In this document: one piece after another, positions 28,989 through 37,817 of the stretch
How positions within the stretch are numbered: the first letter of the stretch is position 1
Layout: every line of letters starts with the position of its first letter
NCBI GenBank assembly: GCA_023255415.1
Contig: JALRIN010000001.1
Location: forward strand, 67,559-131,558
Length of the DNA stretch: 64,000 nucleotides
Direction: 5' to 3'
Source of the DNA: Cypionkella sp.
Lineage (GTDB): Bacteria > Pseudomonadota > Alphaproteobacteria > Rhodobacterales > Rhodobacteraceae
Made by a program: the position numbers and the translations under genes
The notes under the pieces: model-generated
The model's input: the letters and a program-made list of their open reading frames with translations, nothing else
Database searches by the model: none
What the model was told of the DNA's origin: nothing

Positions 28989-30125
28989 GTGATCTTGATC
29001 GAAGACGGACCAATGGGGCGGCCAGCGCTGTTTGACTGCGCAGAGCGTCTGGTGCTGGCCGAAACCGCCGCGCAAGTCGCCCCCGCCTTGGCCGAGCTGG
29101 ACACCGCGCGCAGGGCAGGCAAATGGGTGGCAGGCATGATCGCCTATGAGGCCGGCTATGCGCTGGAACCGGCACTGGCGGCACAGATGCCGGAAGGCGC
29201 GGGCCGGCTTTTGGCCTTTGGCATCTATGACGGCCCGCGCGATGCAACCCCGGTGTTAGAGCGCGCCACGGCGCAAGCGCAGGGCGTGGCGGTTTCGGAA
29301 TTGATCCCGCAGATCAGCCGCGCGCAATATGATGCGGCGATGGCCCGGGTGATGGGCTATATCGCGGCGGGCGATTGCTATCAGATCAACCTGACCTTTC
29401 CGCTGAAGTCACAGCTGATTTCGGGCACAGCGCTGGGGCTTTATGGCGCGCTGCGCGCCAGCCAGGCCGTCGGACATGGCAGTTTTGTCGATCTGGGGCT
29501 TGGCGAGGTTCTGGTCTCGCGCAGCCCCGAGCTGTTCTTGCAAACCAGCGCCGAAGGCCGCATCGAGGCGCGTCCGATGAAAGGCACCGCCCCGCGTGAT
29601 GCCGATCCGCTGCGCGATGCGGAATTGGCCGAAGAGCTGCGGGCCTCGGCCAAAGGACAGGCCGAAAACCTGATGATTGTTGATCTTTTGCGCAATGATA
29701 TCAGCCGGGTGGCGCAGGTGGGTTCGGTCAAGGTGCCGCAGCTTTTCGCGGTGGAACATTACGCAACGCTGCACCAGATGGTCAGCCGCGTTGTGGGGCA
29801 GTTGCAGCATGCCCCCTCGATGGCAGGGGTGATGGCGGCGCTGTTTCCCTGCGGCTCGATCACTGGGGCGCCAAAAATCCGCGCCATGCAGATCATCCGC
29901 GAGGTGGAAGCCCATCCGCGCGGCGCCTATTGCGGGGCCATCGGCTGGATGGCGCCGGATGGCGCCTCGCGCTTTTCGGTGGCAATCCGCACGCTGCAAC
30001 TGCGCGGCGATCAGATTATGCTGAATGTGGGCGGCGGCGTGGTGCAAGACAGCACGGCTGCGGGTGAATGGGAGGAAGCACTGTGGAAAGCACGCTATCT
30101 GCAGGGGCTGGTGCGCCAGATCTAA
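28989..30125 (+). CDS. pabB: Aminodeoxychorismate synthase component I
   Basis: This 378-residue enzyme of the chorismate-binding family converts chorismate and ammonia to 4-amino-4-deoxychorismate for folate synthesis. The conserved core is present: AGDCYQINLTFPL, the ENLMIVDLLRNDISRV block and the FPCGSITGAPKIRAM signature. It is shorter than E. coli PabB because the N-terminal region is reduced, as in other alphaproteobacterial forms. The GTG at 28989 is chosen because GAGGAG ends 6 nt before it. The last 43 nt overlap the pabC start. Anthranilate synthase is excluded mainly by the downstream pabC. Confidence 0.92.
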   Translation: MILIEDGPMGRPALFDCAERLVLAETAAQVAPALAELDTARRAGKWVAGMIAYEAGYALEPALAAQMPEGAGRLLAFGIYDGPRDATPVLERATAQAQGVAVSELIPQISRAQYDAAMARVMGYIAAGDCYQINLTFPLKSQLISGTALGLYGALRASQAVGHGSFVDLGLGEVLVSRSPELFLQTSAEGRIEARPMKGTAPRDADPLRDAELAEELRASAKGQAENLMIVDLLRNDISRVAQVGSVKVPQLFAVEHYATLHQMVSRVVGQLQHAPSMAGVMAALFPCGSITGAPKIRAMQIIREVEAHPRGAYCGAIGWMAPDGASRFSVAIRTLQLRGDQIMLNVGGGVVQDSTAAGEWEEALWKARYLQGLVRQI

Positions 30126-30715
30126 GGCTGATCGAGACGCTGGCTTGGGAGGGGCGGGCCTTTACCCCGCGCTTGCCGCTGCACCTGCGCAGGCTGCAGT
30201 GCTCGGCCGAAAAGCTGGGCTGGTCCTGCGATCTGGCCCGCGCCCAGACAGCGCTGCAGGCAGCGGTTACGCCATCGCAACCCGCGCGGCTGCGCCTGAC
30301 CTTGGACCGCGCCGGAGGGATCGAGGTTCAAAGTGCGGCGCTGCCTGCGCCCGCAGATCACTGGCGCGTCGGTCTGTCGCCGCTGCGGCTGACGTCAAGC
30401 GATGCCTGGCTGTCGATAAAATCCAGCCATCGCCCCAGCTATGACGCCGCCCGCGCCGCCCTGCCTGCCGGGCTTGACGAAGTCATCTTGTGCAATGAAC
30501 GCGGCGAGGTTTGTGACGGCAGTATCACCACCGTCTTCTTTGATCGCGGCCAAGGCCTGCGCACGCCGCCGCTTGCCTGCGGCCTGCTCCCCGGCGTTTT
30601 GCGCGCAGCGCTTGCCCTGCCCGAAGAGGTCTTGCCGGCTGCAGAGCTGCCCGATGTGCAGCTTTGGGTCGGCAATTCCCTGCGCGGTCTGATCCGCGCC
30701 CGCTTTCAGCCCTAG
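30083..30715 (+). CDS. pabC: 4-Amino-4-deoxychorismate lyase, class IV aminotransferase fold
   Basis: This 210-residue PLP protein probably releases pyruvate from aminodeoxychorismate to give p-aminobenzoate. The PLP lysine is likely K113 in WLSIKSSHRPSYDAAR, and the cofactor-binding EVILCNERGEVCDGSITTVFF segment follows. It is shorter than E. coli PabC (269 residues), particularly at the N-terminus. The GTG at 30083 is favoured by the GGGAGG just before it; an ATG five codons earlier has no ribosome site. The overlap with pabB implies coupled translation and a joint role in folate synthesis. Confidence 0.82.
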   Translation: MESTLSAGAGAPDLRLIETLAWEGRAFTPRLPLHLRRLQCSAEKLGWSCDLARAQTALQAAVTPSQPARLRLTLDRAGGIEVQSAALPAPADHWRVGLSPLRLTSSDAWLSIKSSHRPSYDAARAALPAGLDEVILCNERGEVCDGSITTVFFDRGQGLRTPPLACGLLPGVLRAALALPEEVLPAAELPDVQLWVGNSLRGLIRARFQP

Positions 30716-30723
30716 CGGCTTTG

Positions 30724-30813
30724 GCTTTCATCTTGGTCTAAATATCCCCGCCGGAGGCATCTATGGCAAATCTCAGAAGCCTCCGGCGGGGATATTTAGA
30801 CCAAGATGAAAGC
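30724..30813. repeat. Perfect 35-bp inverted pair of a dispersed REP-like element
   Basis: Two identical copies of a 35-bp unit face each other at 30724-30758 and 30779-30813, separated by 20 nt. The right copy reads GCCTCCGGCGGGGATATTT then AGACCAAGATGAAAGC. Near-identical or related single copies occur at 43788, 47372 and 61391. It lies between pabC and aspS. As RNA it would form a very stable hairpin, which could end pabC transcription or protect its 3' end. Confidence 0.92.
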
Positions 30814-30887
30814 AGCTGGGCTTGACTTCGGGCCTGCGGCGGGGTGTATCGGGGCCGAACCGTTAGCGCCTCGAAAAGGGGAAGAAT

Positions 30888-32666
30888 ATGCACGCCTATC
30901 GCAGCCATACTTGCGCCGATCTGAACACTGCTCATGTGGGGAATGAGGTCCGGCTTTCGGGCTGGGTTCACCGTGTGCGCGACCATGGTGGGGTCTTGTT
31001 TATTGATTTGCGCGATCACTATGGCATCACGCAGATTTTGGCGGATAGCGATTCGGCGGCGTTCAAGGATATTGAAAAGGTCCGTGCCGAGTGGGTGGTG
31101 CAGATCGACGGGCGGGTCAAGGCGCGCGATGCGAGTTTGGTGAACCCAAAGTTGCCGACCGGCGAGATTGAAGTTTACGCCACCGCTTTGACGGTTTTGG
31201 GCGAGGCCGCAGAGCTGCCGATGCCGGTGTTTGGCGATGTGGATTATCCTGAAGAAACCCGTCTGACCTACCGCTTCCTTGATCTGCGGCGCGAGAAGTT
31301 GCACCGCAATATGATGATGCGCTCGAACGTCGTGCGCTCGATGCGCAGGCGGATGTGGGATCAGGGCTTTAACGAGTTTCAGACCCCGATCATCACCGCA
31401 TCTTCGCCCGAAGGGGCGCGGGATTTTCTGGTGCCGTCGCGGTTGCATCCGGGCAAGTTCTACGCCCTGCCGCAGGCGCCGCAGCAGTTCAAGCAGCTGA
31501 TCATGGTCGCAGGCTTTGACCGCTATTTCCAGATCGCACCTTGTTTCCGCGATGAGGATCCGCGCGCCGATCGCTCGCCCACGGATTTTTATCAGTTGGA
31601 TATCGAGATGTCTTTTGTCGAGCAGGAGGATGTGTTTGCCGCCGTCCAGCCGGTGATCCAAGGGATTTTCGAGGAATTCGCGCCCGAGAAAAAGACCTAT
31701 TCCGATTGGACCAAGATCGCCTATCGCGACAGTTTGAAATGGTATGGCAGCGACAAGCCGGATCTGCGCAACCCGATCAAGATGCAGGATGTCTCGGCGC
31801 ATTTTGCGGGCTCTGGCTTTGCGATTTTCGCCAAGCTGTTGGAGCAAGAGGGCAATGAGGTGCGTGCAATTCCCGCACCCACCGGTGGCAGCCGCAAGTT
31901 TTGTGACCGCATGAACGCTTTTGCGCAAAAAGAGGGTCTGCCGGGCATGGGCTATATCTTTTGGCGTAAGGCTGAAGATGGCTCGGGCATGGAGGCCGCG
32001 GGCCCTCTGGCCAAGAACATCGGACCCGAGCGCACCGAGGCGATCCGGCTGCAGTTGGGCCTTGGCGAGGGCGATGCGGCCTTCTTCCTTGGCGGCAAGC
32101 CCGAGGCCTTTGAGGCCACGGCGGGGCGGGCGCGCAATGAGATTGGCCGCGAGTTGGGGCTGACCGAGCAAAATTGCTTTAAATTCGCCTGGATCGTTGA
32201 TTTCCCGATGTTCGAGAAGACCGACGAGGGCAAGATCGACTTTAGCCACAACCCGTTTTCGATGCCGCAGGGCGGGATGGAGGCGCTGATGGGCGATCCT
32301 TTGCAGGTTTACGCCTATCAATATGACCTTGCCTGCAATGGTTACGAGCTGATTTCGGGCGGCATTCGCAATCACAAGCCCGAGATCATGTTCAAGGCCT
32401 TTGAGCTGGCGGGTTATCCGAATTCGGAAGTCGAAAAGCGGTTTGGCGGCATGGTCAAGGCGTTCAAATATGGCGCGCCTCCGCACGGGGGCTGTGCGGC
32501 GGGGATTGACCGCATCGTGATGCTTTTGGCCGACGAGGCCAATATTCGCGAGGTGATCATGTTCCCGATGAACCAGCGCGCCGAAGATTTGCTGATGGGG
32601 GCGCCGTCTGAGCCGATGAATGCGCAGCTGCGCGAGTTGAACCTGCGGGTTGTGCCGAAAGAATAA
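30888..32666 (+). CDS. aspS: Aspartyl-tRNA synthetase
   Basis: This 592-residue class II synthetase charges tRNA-Asp, and probably tRNA-Asn in the non-discriminating alphaproteobacterial form. It has the N-terminal OB-fold anticodon domain (residues 1-110), the catalytic core with motif 2 [19 protein letters not shown], a GAD insertion of about 120 residues and motif 3 GIDRIVMLL near the C-terminus. GGGAAG precedes the ATG. It is bounded upstream by the inverted repeat and downstream by a strong terminator, so it is a single-gene unit. No Gat amidotransferase genes are in the window to test the non-discriminating idea. Confidence 0.98.
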   Translation: MHAYRSHTCADLNTAHVGNEVRLSGWVHRVRDHGGVLFIDLRDHYGITQILADSDSAAFKDIEKVRAEWVVQIDGRVKARDASLVNPKLPTGEIEVYATALTVLGEAAELPMPVFGDVDYPEETRLTYRFLDLRREKLHRNMMMRSNVVRSMRRRMWDQGFNEFQTPIITASSPEGARDFLVPSRLHPGKFYALPQAPQQFKQLIMVAGFDRYFQIAPCFRDEDPRADRSPTDFYQLDIEMSFVEQEDVFAAVQPVIQGIFEEFAPEKKTYSDWTKIAYRDSLKWYGSDKPDLRNPIKMQDVSAHFAGSGFAIFAKLLEQEGNEVRAIPAPTGGSRKFCDRMNAFAQKEGLPGMGYIFWRKAEDGSGMEAAGPLAKNIGPERTEAIRLQLGLGEGDAAFFLGGKPEAFEATAGRARNEIGRELGLTEQNCFKFAWIVDFPMFEKTDEGKIDFSHNPFSMPQGGMEALMGDPLQVYAYQYDLACNGYELISGGIRNHKPEIMFKAFELAGYPNSEVEKRFGGMVKAFKYGAPPHGGCAAGIDRIVMLLADEANIREVIMFPMNQRAEDLLMGAPSEPMNAQLRELNLRVVPKE

Positions 32667-32686
32667 GGCCGCTTTGGTCTGCAGGG

Positions 32687-32724
32687 CAAAAGGCAAGGCG
32701 CAGCCCGCGTCTTGCCTTTTTTGC
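32687..32724 (+). terminator. Rho-independent terminator of aspS
   Basis: AAAAGGCAAG pairs perfectly with CTTGCCTTTT around a 13-nt loop and is followed by further T residues. It lies 20 nt after the aspS stop. Confidence 0.88.
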
Positions 32725-32767
32725 ATCTGACCTTAAGGTTTGGGCGACAGATCAGGGGGGGGCCAGC

Positions 32768-33481
32768 ATGGCAGAGGGTAAACGGTTCGGCGCGCCGGTT
32801 GGCAATTGGGCGGTGCCGCCGCGGCCAGAGCTTGCGGTCTTGCAAGGTCAGGTCGTGCGGCTGGAGCCGATGGCGGCGGATGCCCATGCCGCGGATCTGT
32901 TTCGCGCCTATTCGGGCCATGATGCGCTGTGGGATTATCTGCCCTATGGGCCGTTTTCTTCGGCCTCGGGCTATCATCGGTTTTGCAAGGACACTGCTTC
33001 GGGCAGTGATCCTGCGTTTTATGTCTTGCGCGACGTTGATACCGGGTTTTGTGGCGGGGTTGCCAGCTATCTGCGCATCACCCCCGAGGCCGGGTCGATC
33101 GAGGTTGGCCATATCTGCATCGCCCCCGAGATGGCGCAAAGCCGCGCTTTCACCGAGGCGATGTTTTTGATGATGCAATGGGCTTTTGACGCGGGCTATC
33201 GCCGCTATGAGTGGAAATGCGACGCCTGCAACATGCCGTCGCGGCGCGCGGCCCAGCGGTTGGGCTTTTCCTATGAGGGGATTTTCCGTCAAGCGGCCGT
33301 GGTCAAGGGGCGCAACCGTGACACGGCCTGGTTTGCGGTGATTGATGCGGAATGGCCTGCGCTGCGCGAGGCATTTCTGGCTTGGCTGACGCCACAGAAT
33401 TTTGATGCGGCGGGGCGGCAGAAAGAACGGCTGTCGGATCTGACGCGCTTGGTGCGGGCGGGGTCTGATCCGGCGCTTTAG
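32768..33481 (+). CDS. GNAT family N-acetyltransferase, RimJ/RimL-like
   Basis: This 237-residue acetyltransferase has the GNAT-3 layout. A beta-strand with GQVVRLEPM lies near residue 27, followed by the SYLRITPEAGSIEVGHICIAPE strand pair and AFTEAMFLMMQWAFDAGYRRYEWKCDACNMPSRRAAQRLGFSYEG, which ends the CoA-binding region. Such proteins acetylate protein N-termini, amino acids or small molecules, and the substrate here is unknown. A purine-rich stretch, AGGGGGGGGG, precedes the ATG. Its end overlaps the convergent response-regulator gene by 4 nt. Confidence 0.88.
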   Translation: MAEGKRFGAPVGNWAVPPRPELAVLQGQVVRLEPMAADAHAADLFRAYSGHDALWDYLPYGPFSSASGYHRFCKDTASGSDPAFYVLRDVDTGFCGGVASYLRITPEAGSIEVGHICIAPEMAQSRAFTEAMFLMMQWAFDAGYRRYEWKCDACNMPSRRAAQRLGFSYEGIFRQAAVVKGRNRDTAWFAVIDAEWPALREAFLAWLTPQNFDAAGRQKERLSDLTRLVRAGSDPAL

Positions 33482-34257
33482 CGCGGTTTTCGGGCGAAAA
33501 AATCCGTCTCGGGGGCGGCGAGCCTGTGACCGACAAGGCGGCGCAGGGTGGCAAGATCGGCCTTTGGGCTGGCGGCCTGGCCTGCGGCCTGTGCAAGGGC
33601 TGCGTCGCGGGCGTGATGGGCGACGCCTTGCAAAAAGGCGGTGACATAGCTGCGGTCGGCCGTGTCGGGATGGGTGGCCGGCCAATGCGCGGCGCTGGCC
33701 AGATCGTCGTGCAGCGCCAAAGGGTCGGGGGTGAAGGTTTCTTCGGCCAGCAGCGACAGGCCCAGCCCCGGCATATGTTGGCGCAGGGTCTGGCAAAAGG
33801 TGGCAAGGCTTTCAAGCGGTTTGTCCAAGAACCCGTCTGCCCCCGCTGCAAGCGCTGTGCTGCGGCCTTCGGGGGAACCCGAGGTGCCCAAGATCACCTT
33901 GGGGCGTTTGTTGGCGCGGGCAAGGTCGCGAATCAGCGCTTCGCCACGGCCATCGGGCAGGCCAAGATCGACGATCACCACATCGGGGCGGTAGACGCGC
34001 AGATGGGCGCGCGCCTCTTTCAGGGTGGTGGCGCGGCGCATGCGGGCGCCTGCGCGCATCGACATCAGGCGCAAGACTTCGCAGGCGAAGCGGCTGTCTT
34101 CGACGACCAGAATGGTAACGCCCTGCAAAGGCAACAGATTGTGCGGCGCCTTATCCAGGGCGGAAAAGCCTTTTGGCATCTGCGGGTCGGGCGCAAGCTG
34201 GCCTTGGCGGGCGAGCGGCGCAAACGGAGCGGGTGGAGGGCGGTTCGGCGCGGGCAT
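33478..34257 (-). CDS. Response regulator with C-terminal domain of unknown type
   Basis: In this 259-residue protein, residues about 46-165 form a receiver domain: acidic pair ED at the end of strand 1 (LVVEDSRF), phospho-acceptor Asp in VIVDLGLPDG, and conserved lysine in FLDKPLE. The 45-residue N-terminus is proline-rich and probably disordered. The last 90 residues are Ala-rich and helical, with no HTH, GGDEF, EAL or HisKA motif that I can see. No histidine kinase lies next to it. It is therefore an orphan regulator that may act by protein contact. The ribosome site is weak. Confidence 0.83.
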   Translation of the reverse strand: MPAPNRPPPAPFAPLARQGQLAPDPQMPKGFSALDKAPHNLLPLQGVTILVVEDSRFACEVLRLMSMRAGARMRRATTLKEARAHLRVYRPDVVIVDLGLPDGRGEALIRDLARANKRPKVILGTSGSPEGRSTALAAGADGFLDKPLESLATFCQTLRQHMPGLGLSLLAEETFTPDPLALHDDLASAAHWPATHPDTADRSYVTAFLQGVAHHARDAALAQAAGQAASPKADLATLRRLVGHRLAAPETDFFARKPR

Positions 34258-34413
34258 CGGGCAACCTGTGCTGGGGGGCGGGACGATCCATTTGAACCTG
34301 CTTGCGCTAAGATTTCGTAAAGCCGCTTGGCGATTTCACCGCCTGCGACGGATCGGCCTCTTGCCCAAGCCGGCTTGGCCGCGCATAACCGCGGCAAAGA
34401 CGGAGACAAGCCA

Positions 34414-34818
34414 ATGATCGGACGTTTGAACCATGTGGCGATTGCTGTGCCGGATTTGGCGGCAGCGGCGGCGCAATATCGCAATACCCTGGGCGCAAAG
34501 GTAGGCCCTGCGCAGGACGAGCCTGACCACGGTGTCACGGTGGTGTTTATCGAACTGCCCAATACGAAGATCGAACTGCTGGCCGCTTTGGGCGAGGCCT
34601 CGCCGATCCTGGGGTTTTTGGAAAAGAATCCGGCAGGCGGCATTCATCATATCTGCTACGAGGTCGATGACATTCTGGCAGCGCGGGATCATCTTTTGGC
34701 CAGCGGCGCGCGGGTTTTAGGGTCGGGTGAGCCGAAGATCGGCGCGCATGGTAAACCGGTGTTGTTCTTGCATCCCAAGGATTTCAACGGCTGTTTGGTG
34801 GAATTGGAGCAAGTATGA
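34414..34818 (+). CDS. mce: Methylmalonyl-CoA epimerase
   Basis: This 134-residue VOC-fold enzyme interconverts the (2S) and (2R) epimers of methylmalonyl-CoA on the path from propionyl-CoA to succinyl-CoA. The metal ligand His in LNHVAIAVPDL and the later GGIHHICYEVDD and C-terminal VELEQV elements are as expected, and the length is normal. The ATG at 34414 gives the usual MIGRLNHVAIAV N-terminus. A DUF1467 gene starts in its stop codon. With prpE at 8254-10146 it indicates propionate use through methylmalonyl-CoA. Carboxylase and mutase genes are outside the window. Confidence 0.95.
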   Translation: MIGRLNHVAIAVPDLAAAAAQYRNTLGAKVGPAQDEPDHGVTVVFIELPNTKIELLAALGEASPILGFLEKNPAGGIHHICYEVDDILAARDHLLASGARVLGSGEPKIGAHGKPVLFLHPKDFNGCLVELEQV

Positions 34819-35090
34819 CGATCACGGCAGCGCTGGTGCTTTTTGCGGTGTGTTGGTGGATGGTGTTTTTCTGCGTGCTGCCGATGCGGTTCCGCTCGCA
34901 GGCGCAAGAGGGGCGGGTCGAGGCGGGCACGCCGGCGTCTGCCCCCGAGCAGGCTCATATCGCAACAAAGGCCAAGATCACCACGCTGGTGTCGCTGGCA
35001 GTGTTTGCGGTGCTTTATCTGATCATCACCATGGGCGATTTCACCATCGCTGATGTCGATGTCTTTGGCCTATGGAAAAACCGGTTCTGA
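34815..35090 (+). CDS. DUF1467 family membrane protein
   Basis: This 91-residue protein has two hydrophobic helices, at about 5-23 and 54-73. The motif CWWMVFFCVLPMRFRSQAQEG and the linker with TKAKITTLVS are typical of DUF1467. The family's function is unknown. It overlaps mce by 4 nt (ATGA), an arrangement I associate with alphaproteobacterial mce loci. Its last 21 nt overlap the convergent EI24 gene, a larger convergent overlap than usual in this window. Confidence 0.9.
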   Translation: MTITAALVLFAVCWWMVFFCVLPMRFRSQAQEGRVEAGTPASAPEQAHIATKAKITTLVSLAVFAVLYLIITMGDFTIADVDVFGLWKNRF

Positions 35091-35783
35091 GGCATCGTCG
35101 CGCGCCATCTGATGGAACAGATGGGTGAAGGTTGCCACCCCCAGCACCGGAATGATCAGGTTTAACAAAGGGATCGACAGCGGCGCTGCCATCAGCGTGC
35201 CCGCAAGCCAGATCTGGCCGCCATGGCTGCGGCGCAGGGCTTTGGCGGCGGGGCGGCCAATGCGGCGGCTGGCGACCAGCACGAAATATTCCCGCCCCAA
35301 TAGATTGCCGTTGATCGCCAAAAACAAAAGCGGCGCCAGCGGCCCTGCCAGCGCGTAAAACAGCAGCGCAATCAGGTTCACCGCGATCAGCAAGCCGATG
35401 AAATTCACCGTGTCGATCAGCATGGTGCCAAAGCCGGTGTTAAAGGCGGCCGGCAGGTCGGGGTAATGGCGATCCTCGACTGCTTGGGCGACGGTTTCCA
35501 AAAACAGCCCGACAAAGACCGAAGCGACAGGCACCATCAGCACCACAGAGACCAGCAGCATCAGCAGGGCCGCCCCCCAGCTGATCAGCCCATGCAGGCC
35601 GCCGATCGGGCCAATCCAGGGCAACGCGATGCTGTTGGGGGTGAAACTGCCAATGACAAAGATCAGCGCAAAAGAGCCAAGCGCCAAAAGCAGCAGCGCC
35701 AGCAGAATGCCGCCAAAGATCACCCGCAGAAACCGCGGATCGCCGAGCTGCGCCAGCGCGCGCAAAAACGCGGTCAGGATCAT
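35070..35783 (-). CDS. EI24 domain (CysZ-like) membrane protein
   Basis: This 237-residue integral membrane protein has the EI24/CysZ pattern of long hydrophobic helices. It contains a central NTGFGTMLIDTVNFIG segment and the conserved LLGREYFVLVASRRIG stretch near residue 170. CysZ proteins carry sulfate, but many EI24 proteins in alphaproteobacteria have no proven role, so sulfate transport is not claimed. The ATG overlaps the nitroreductase stop as ATGA, which fixes the start and suggests translational coupling. Confidence 0.82.
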   Translation of the reverse strand: MILTAFLRALAQLGDPRFLRVIFGGILLALLLLALGSFALIFVIGSFTPNSIALPWIGPIGGLHGLISWGAALLMLLVSVVLMVPVASVFVGLFLETVAQAVEDRHYPDLPAAFNTGFGTMLIDTVNFIGLLIAVNLIALLFYALAGPLAPLLFLAINGNLLGREYFVLVASRRIGRPAAKALRRSHGGQIWLAGTLMAAPLSIPLLNLIIPVLGVATFTHLFHQMARDDASEPVFP

Positions 35784-36355
35784 GGCTGCGCCCAAGTCAC
35801 CAGCTTGGCCAGATCAGGGCGCGGCCGGTCTGGTGTCGGGTTGGCCGCCTGGCCTATGTGGATGATGCCGGCAATGGTTTCGCCCGGCGTGCAGTCAAAG
35901 GCTGCGGCGCGAAAATCTGCGTCATGGCTGGGCCAGCCCGAGAGCCAATTCGCGGCCCAGCCCTTGGCGAGTGCGGCATTGACCACGCCCAAGCACAGCG
36001 CGCCGGCGGATAAGATTTGCTCGCTGAGCGGCACCTTGTCCGAGGCTTTGGGCGAGGAGATCACCGCCACAGCAAGGTGGCCGCGATCAAACTGACCGCG
36101 CGCCTTGTCGGTCTTTTCGGCATCCACGCCCAAGCTGCGGGCATGGGCCTCGGCCAGAGCGGCGAGCCGCGCCATTGCCGGACGCTCGATCACCACCAGC
36201 CGCCACGGCTCGAGCTTGCCATGATCGGGCACCCGCAGCGCAGCAGTCAGGATCTGCATCAGCTCAGCGCGCGCGGGCACTTCGCCGGTGTAAAGCTTTG
36301 CGGGCGAGGATTGGCGGCTTTGCAAAAAGTCAAAGGCTTGCGGATTGGCGGGCAT
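35780..36355 (-). CDS. Nitroreductase family protein, YdjA-like
   Basis: This 191-residue FMN-dependent oxidoreductase has an N-terminal LQSRQSSPAKL arginine motif (FMN phosphate contact), the VPDHGKLEPWRLVVIE segment and a C-terminal GIIHIGQA region. All are consistent with the small single-domain YdjA type that reduces nitro compounds or quinones with NAD(P)H. The in-vivo substrate is unknown. AAGGAG lies 6 nt before the ATG at 36355, which rules out a longer open frame upstream. It is the first gene of a two-gene unit with the EI24 protein. Confidence 0.9.
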   Translation of the reverse strand: MPANPQAFDFLQSRQSSPAKLYTGEVPARAELMQILTAALRVPDHGKLEPWRLVVIERPAMARLAALAEAHARSLGVDAEKTDKARGQFDRGHLAVAVISSPKASDKVPLSEQILSAGALCLGVVNAALAKGWAANWLSGWPSHDADFRAAAFDCTPGETIAGIIHIGQAANPTPDRPRPDLAKLVTWAQP

Positions 36356-36444
36356 CGAAATCTCCTTTGGCTCAGAGGTGGCCTGTGACGGGGCTTGCGT
36401 CAAGGGGCCTTGCCCTTGGCCGTGCGGGCGGGCAGCATGGCGCG

Positions 36445-36699
36445 ATGAAAAAGGGCGATTGGGCAGAGCTGGCGGTTTCGGGGGCGGAATTTTCCGTCAA
36501 GGTCACACCACGCGCGCGGCGCAATGCGGTCAGCCGCGAGGCGGGGCAGATCCGCATCACTGTCACTGCTGCCCCCGAAGATGGCCGCGCCACGGCGGCG
36601 GTGGCCGAAGCGCTGGCCCATGCGCTGGGGGTGGCCAAGACCCGGCTGACGCTGCTGCGCGGCGCGGTGGCGCGCGACAAGGTGTTCCGGCTGGATTGA
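36445..36699 (+). CDS. DUF167 (YggU) family protein
   Basis: This 84-residue soluble protein has the DUF167 core FSVKVTPRARRNAVSR followed by RITVTAAPEDGRATAAVAEALAHALGVAKTRLTLLRGAVARDKVFRL. These positions carry the conserved VxPxAxxN, G.ANxA-like and GxxSRxK-like motifs in diverged form. The biochemical role of the family is not known. The ATG at 36445 gives the family's normal length. Its stop abuts the stop of the convergent gene, sharing the palindrome TGATCA. Confidence 0.87.
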   Translation: MKKGDWAELAVSGAEFSVKVTPRARRNAVSREAGQIRITVTAAPEDGRATAAVAEALAHALGVAKTRLTLLRGAVARDKVFRLD

Positions 36700-36942
36700 T
36701 CAGGCCTTGGGCGCGATGCGGTAGCTGCCCGCGGGCAGATCCAGGGCAATGGCCAGATCTTGCAGCTGCGCCATCGACAGCGTGATGCTGACGACCATAT
36801 CGGTGATAGGATTGATCTGGCGCAGCACGACGCAATCTTCAAAAGCTTCGATGGTCAGGTCTTCTTGCAAGGGGGCGGTCTTGTCACCTTCGTCGACCAA
36901 GGTGATAACGGTGGCGTCAAAGTCATGCTCGATCGTGAACAT
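36700..36942 (-). CDS. Conserved small protein, unknown function
   Basis: This 80-residue acidic protein begins MFTIEHDFDATVITLVDEG and ends LPAGSYRIAPKA. It reads as an alternating beta-strand pattern and has no signal peptide or membrane helix. GGAGGG lies about 6 nt before the ATG at 36942, a strong ribosome site that supports a real gene rather than the much longer open frame around it. The name and function are not known to me. It diverges from the M48 lipoprotein gene. Confidence 0.72.
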   Translation of the reverse strand: MFTIEHDFDATVITLVDEGDKTAPLQEDLTIEAFEDCVVLRQINPITDMVVSITLSMAQLQDLAIALDLPAGSYRIAPKA

Positions 36943-37092
36943 TCGGCCCTCCTGTCGGTGACTGCGGGCAAAGCAAAGCGCGATCTGGGCTGGGTTACAA
37001 GCTGCGATTGCAATCGCGGTGCGTTTTACATTGCGAAGGCGGCTTTTGCGTGTTTGATCACTGGGAAGACGGCAAGAAAAGGGGCAGGAGCG

Positions 37093-37815
37093 ATGCGGAT
37101 CGGGTTTGCAATGGCAGGGGCGCTTTTGCTGGCGGGCTGTGTGCAAAGCCAGGTGCTGCAGCCTGCGTCTTTGGCCAGCGACATCGCCCAAGCCAAGGCC
37201 GATGGCAAATTCAAGGCGCAGATGTTTTTGCAAACCGTTGCGGCGGTCGAGCCGGTTGCCAGCCAGATTTGCCGTGAAAAGCAGATTGTCCGTCAGTGCG
37301 ATTTCCAGATTTTTGTTGATCCGCGGCTGCGTCTGCCGGAAAACGCCTATCAGACCCTGGATTACAGCGGTCGCCCGCTGATCGGCTTTACGCTGGCCTT
37401 GCTGAGCGAGGCGCAGGGTGCAGATGAGATCGCCTTTGTGATGGGGCATGAGGCGGCGCATCACATACTTGGGCATTTGGCGCTGCAAGCGCAGCAGGAA
37501 CACAGCGCCCATATCGCGGCGCAAGCGGCGGCCTCTGCTGCTGCGGCGCAGGGGCAAAGCCGCAAACAGATCAAACAGGTGCAGCGCAGCGCCGAGCAAG
37601 CCCTGAACGATGGCTATGCCAAGGCCTTTGAATTGCAGGCCGATGCTTTGGGCGCAGAAATCGCCTGGCGCGCGGGTTTTGATCCCTTGCGCGGGGCGGG
37701 GTTTTTTGACCGCTTGCCGCAGCCCTTGCACAGCGGCAGATCCAGCCACCCCGACAATCAAACCCGCAAGGCTTTGGTCGCCAAAACCGTGCGTCAGTTG
37801 CGGCGCAGGGGCTAG
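37093..37815 (+). CDS. M48 family metallopeptidase, predicted lipoprotein
   Basis: This 240-residue protein has a signal peptide with a lipobox ending in LAGC (Cys16), so it should be anchored to a membrane facing the periplasm. The zinc motif HEAAH is at 119-123, and the third ligand is probably the Glu of AFELQADALG. The combination resembles the BepA/LoiP class of periplasmic quality-control peptidases, but without the TPR part. A lysine/alanine-rich stretch separates the two zinc elements. GCAGGAG lies directly before the ATG. The IMPACT gene follows after 2 nt and is probably cotranscribed. Confidence 0.88.
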   Translation: MRIGFAMAGALLLAGCVQSQVLQPASLASDIAQAKADGKFKAQMFLQTVAAVEPVASQICREKQIVRQCDFQIFVDPRLRLPENAYQTLDYSGRPLIGFTLALLSEAQGADEIAFVMGHEAAHHILGHLALQAQQEHSAHIAAQAAASAAAAQGQSRKQIKQVQRSAEQALNDGYAKAFELQADALGAEIAWRAGFDPLRGAGFFDRLPQPLHSGRSSHPDNQTRKALVAKTVRQLRRRG

Positions 37816-37817
37816 CG

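Noticed and set aside
30738..32726. 662-codon open frame opposite aspS
   Set aside because: It is antisense to a complete aspartyl-tRNA synthetase and includes the inverted repeat region. No family signature is present.
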